Of a stretch of DNA of 54,165 nucleotides, positions 52,464-54,165 are shown piece after piece. Both the position numbers and the translations under genes were made by a program. This stretch comes from JANNYA01 sp031409855 (GTDB lineage: Bacteria > Pseudomonadota > Gammaproteobacteria > Xanthomonadales > SZUA-5). The stretch lies in NCBI GenBank assembly GCA_031409855.1, contig JANNYA010000045.1, positions 1-54,165 on the forward strand. The letters run 5' to 3'. Within the stretch, counting starts at the first letter, position 1; each line of letters begins with the position of its first letter. The notes beneath the pieces are model-generated. The model saw only the letters and a list, made by a program, of their open reading frames with translations. It ran no database searches and was not told where the DNA came from.

Positions 52464-52760
52464 ATGGAAAAGCGCACTCCGCACTGCAAATTATCGATTG
52501 CTAAAATATTGGTCGCGGAGGGCAAAGTCCGAATCACCTACAGCGCTTTAGAAGGCGCTAAGCGGCTTGGACTTGATCGGCGCGGCATTCTTGAGGCGCT
52601 TCTGGCGCTGGAGCCAAGCGACTTTACTAAGAGTATGACGACCTATGCTGACCATACAATTTGGCAAGACGTTTACTGCCCAATGAGTCCAGTTGGCGAC
52701 ATTTACCTCAAACTGACCGTCATTGAAGATGTGTTGGTTGTTTCGTTCAAGGAGTTATAG
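52464..52760 (+). CDS. mqsR: MqsR-type mRNA interferase toxin
   Basis: A 98-residue RelE-fold toxin starting MEKRTPHCKLSIAKILVAEG, with the family segments RITYSALEGAKRLGLDRRGILEALLAL and DHTIWQDVYCPMSPVGDIYLKL. E. coli MqsR cuts mRNA at GCU. Toxin-first order as in MqsRA. The frame opens to 52386, but ATG at 52464 matches the family start and the operator position. Confidence 0.93.
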   Translation: MEKRTPHCKLSIAKILVAEGKVRITYSALEGAKRLGLDRRGILEALLALEPSDFTKSMTTYADHTIWQDVYCPMSPVGDIYLKLTVIEDVLVVSFKEL

Positions 52761-52762
52761 AA

Positions 52763-53164
52763 ATGAAATGTCCTATGTGTGGCGGCGCAGAACTGATCCA
52801 CGATACCCGCGACCTTCCTTATTCGTACAAGGGCGAAGCCACTTTTATTGTGGCTGTCACGGGTGATTTTTGCCCGGCGTGTGCCGAAGGGCTTTTAGAG
52901 TCGGAACAATCCGATTATTTCAGCTCGGCTATTGGCGAATTTAATGCACAAGTTGACGCCGCCATTGTAGAACCCAGCTTCATAGCTAAGGTGCGTAAAA
53001 AACTTGCGCTGGATCAACGCGAAGCCGCGACAATTTTCGGCGGCGGAGTGAACGCCTTTTCACGCTACGAAACCGGCAAGACTAAGCCTTCTCTTGCGCT
53101 CGTGAAACTATTGAAAGTGCTGGATCGTCACCCGGATTTGTTAAAGGAAGTGAGAACAGCTTGA
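52763..53164 (+). CDS. mqsA: MqsA-type antitoxin
   Basis: A 133-residue protein with an N-terminal zinc site (C3, C6, C37, C40) that binds the toxin, and a C-terminal XRE HTH (LALDQREAATIFGGGVNAFSRYETGKTKPS) for DNA binding. It follows mqsR by two bases. It represses the operon at the palindrome upstream. Confidence 0.95.
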   Translation: MKCPMCGGAELIHDTRDLPYSYKGEATFIVAVTGDFCPACAEGLLESEQSDYFSSAIGEFNAQVDAAIVEPSFIAKVRKKLALDQREAATIFGGGVNAFSRYETGKTKPSLALVKLLKVLDRHPDLLKEVRTA

Positions 53165-53234
53165 GAACGAGTTCAGATCGACACTAAATGCGTTGCTTGC
53201 GGGCGACGCAATAGGAACGGTTTGGAGGATCACA

Positions 53235-54165
53235 CTACCCCCGCCGCACCGCAATTCCCGCCTTCGCCGCCCATTGATGCACATCGCCACGCGCTAACGC
53301 CACGCCGATTACATCGGGAAACTGATCCGGCGTGCAGGCGAAGGTGGCGCAGCCTAGACTGGCGAAATAATTCGCGTTGCTGGCGTCAAACGAGGGCGCG
53401 CCTTCGTCGTTGAGCGCTAGCAGCGCAATCACGTTGACGCCGATACTGACCATTTCGGCGGCCGTGGCGCGCATGCGGGCTTGGTCGCCGCCTTCAAATA
53501 AATCGCTGATCAACACAAACGTGGTTTGTTCGGGGCGCTTAATCAAACCGGCGCAATACTGCAGCGCCAGCGCAATATCGGTACCGCCACCCAACTGCGT
53601 GCCGAACAAAACATCCACCGGATCGGCCAGCATCGGCGTTAAATCAACGATCGCGGTGTCAAAAAGCACCAAGCTGGTCGACACCGCGCGAATTGAGGCG
53701 AGTGTTGCGGCAAAAATACTGGCGTAAACCACGCTGGTCATCATCGAGCCGGATTGGTCGACGCACAAAATAATGTCTTTTAGGCTGCGCGTTTTGCGCG
53801 GTGTACCGGTCAATTCTGAAACCACGAGCACACCGCGCGTGTCGCCGGATACCACATCAGGCTGCCAATTTTTCAAATTGCGCCGGATCGTGCGCGGCCA
53901 GTCGATATCATTTGGTCGTGGGCGGCGGGTGCGATTGGCGCGGTCAAGTGCGCCGCTGACCGCTTGTTTTAGCTTTTCGCGCAAGCGGCGCTCGATTTGC
54001 TCGACCAATTTTTTGACCACAATGCGCGCGGTGGCTTTGGTTTTTTCTGGGATCAACTGCGACAGGCTCAGCAGCGTTGCCACCAAATGCACGTCCACTT
54101 CGATGGTTGCCAGCGTTTCCGGCTCCAACAAAATTTGCTTCAGATCGCGCCGTTCGATGGCGTCT
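53235..54165 (-). CDS. VWA-domain protein, 5' truncated by the window edge
   Basis: The frame stays open to the last base of the window, so the N-terminus is missing. The visible part has a helical region, then a von Willebrand A domain with a complete MIDAS: DQSGSM, the threonine in LGGGTDIALALQYC and the aspartate in LISDLFEGGDQ. Such CoxE-like proteins usually work with a MoxR-type AAA ATPase to insert metals or assemble complexes; a partner gene would be expected upstream, outside the window. Confidence 0.85.
   Translation of the reverse strand, partial: DAIERRDLKQILLEPETLATIEVDVHLVATLLSLSQLIPEKTKATARIVVKKLVEQIERRLREKLKQAVSGALDRANRTRRPRPNDIDWPRTIRRNLKNWQPDVVSGDTRGVLVVSELTGTPRKTRSLKDIILCVDQSGSMMTSVVYASIFAATLASIRAVSTSLVLFDTAIVDLTPMLADPVDVLFGTQLGGGTDIALALQYCAGLIKRPEQTTFVLISDLFEGGDQARMRATAAEMVSIGVNVIALLALNDEGAPSFDASNANYFASLGCATFACTPDQFPDVIGVALARGDVHQWAAKAGIAVRRG

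Noticed and set aside
38808..53164. A prophage or integrative element
   Set aside because: Despite many TA genes and repeats, there is no integrase, transposase, phage structural gene or clear attachment pair in the window.

Overview
The window looks like a chromosomal segment of a betaproteobacterium, probably Burkholderiales-like. This is inferred from gene order and family content (pcnB-folK-panB-panC overlapping in one operon, recR behind ybaB, DUF3108, slipin, DUF2855), not from any search. Coding density is high. Several genes start with GTG or TTG (recR, the Cdd1-like gene, puuD, the J-domain gene, the 49.9 kb membrane protein), and one apparently with CTG (the puuE fusion).

Layout. 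0-3.6 kb: RNA polyadenylation, folate and pantothenate genes on the + strand, ending in a region with four hairpins and a strong terminator that may be a small RNA. 3.8-4.4 kb: a VapBC module divergent from metK. 5.9-9.0 kb: a NarL-type two-component pair, then recR and ybaB without dnaX; a hairpin-forming 30-bp tandem repeat abuts the recR start. 9.0-13.3 kb: a small HhH protein, a MITE-like element, a Tat-exported PhoX-like lipoprotein, a double-receiver regulator and a slipin. 13.3-14.1 kb: no protein gene, but two tRNA-like sequences in tandem, one an acceptor/T-arm minihelix without D or anticodon arms. 14.1-19.3 kb: an envelope cluster (outer-membrane transporter-like protein, SDR, beta-propeller, transglutaminase) and a DUF3108 protein. 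19.5-28.7 kb: an EAL protein with degenerate GGDEF, NhaA, a large RelE/ParE-like/UvrD helicase/ankyrin fusion, and a TPR-GGDEF cyclase preceded by 18-bp tandem repeats. 29.0-33.6 kb: folB, a TraB-family protein and a giant DUF349 protein. 33.7-38.7 kb: urate catabolism, comprising an allantoinase (PuuE)-OHCU decarboxylase fusion, allantoicase, ureidoglycolate lyase and membrane urate hydroxylase PuuD with a cytochrome c tail. Together these could take urate to glyoxylate and urea, apart from 5-hydroxyisourate hydrolase, which is not in the window.

From 38.8 kb the content is more accessory: FitAB, HigBA, a decayed Phd-type antitoxin, a J-domain gene apparently split from a membrane protein, several orphan small proteins in AT-richer DNA, and dispersed palindromic repeats. 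Housekeeping genes (UPF0114, an Atm1-type ABC exporter, hemL, a double-cNMP/rhodanese protein, DUF2855) are interspersed. The window ends with MqsRA and a 5'-truncated VWA-domain protein.

The features most worth attention are the RelE/ParE-UvrD-ankyrin fusion, the tRNA-like pair, the apparent frameshift in the J-domain/membrane protein locus, the amber-interrupted secreted small protein, and the TA promoters, several of which seem to produce leaderless or operator-embedded transcripts.
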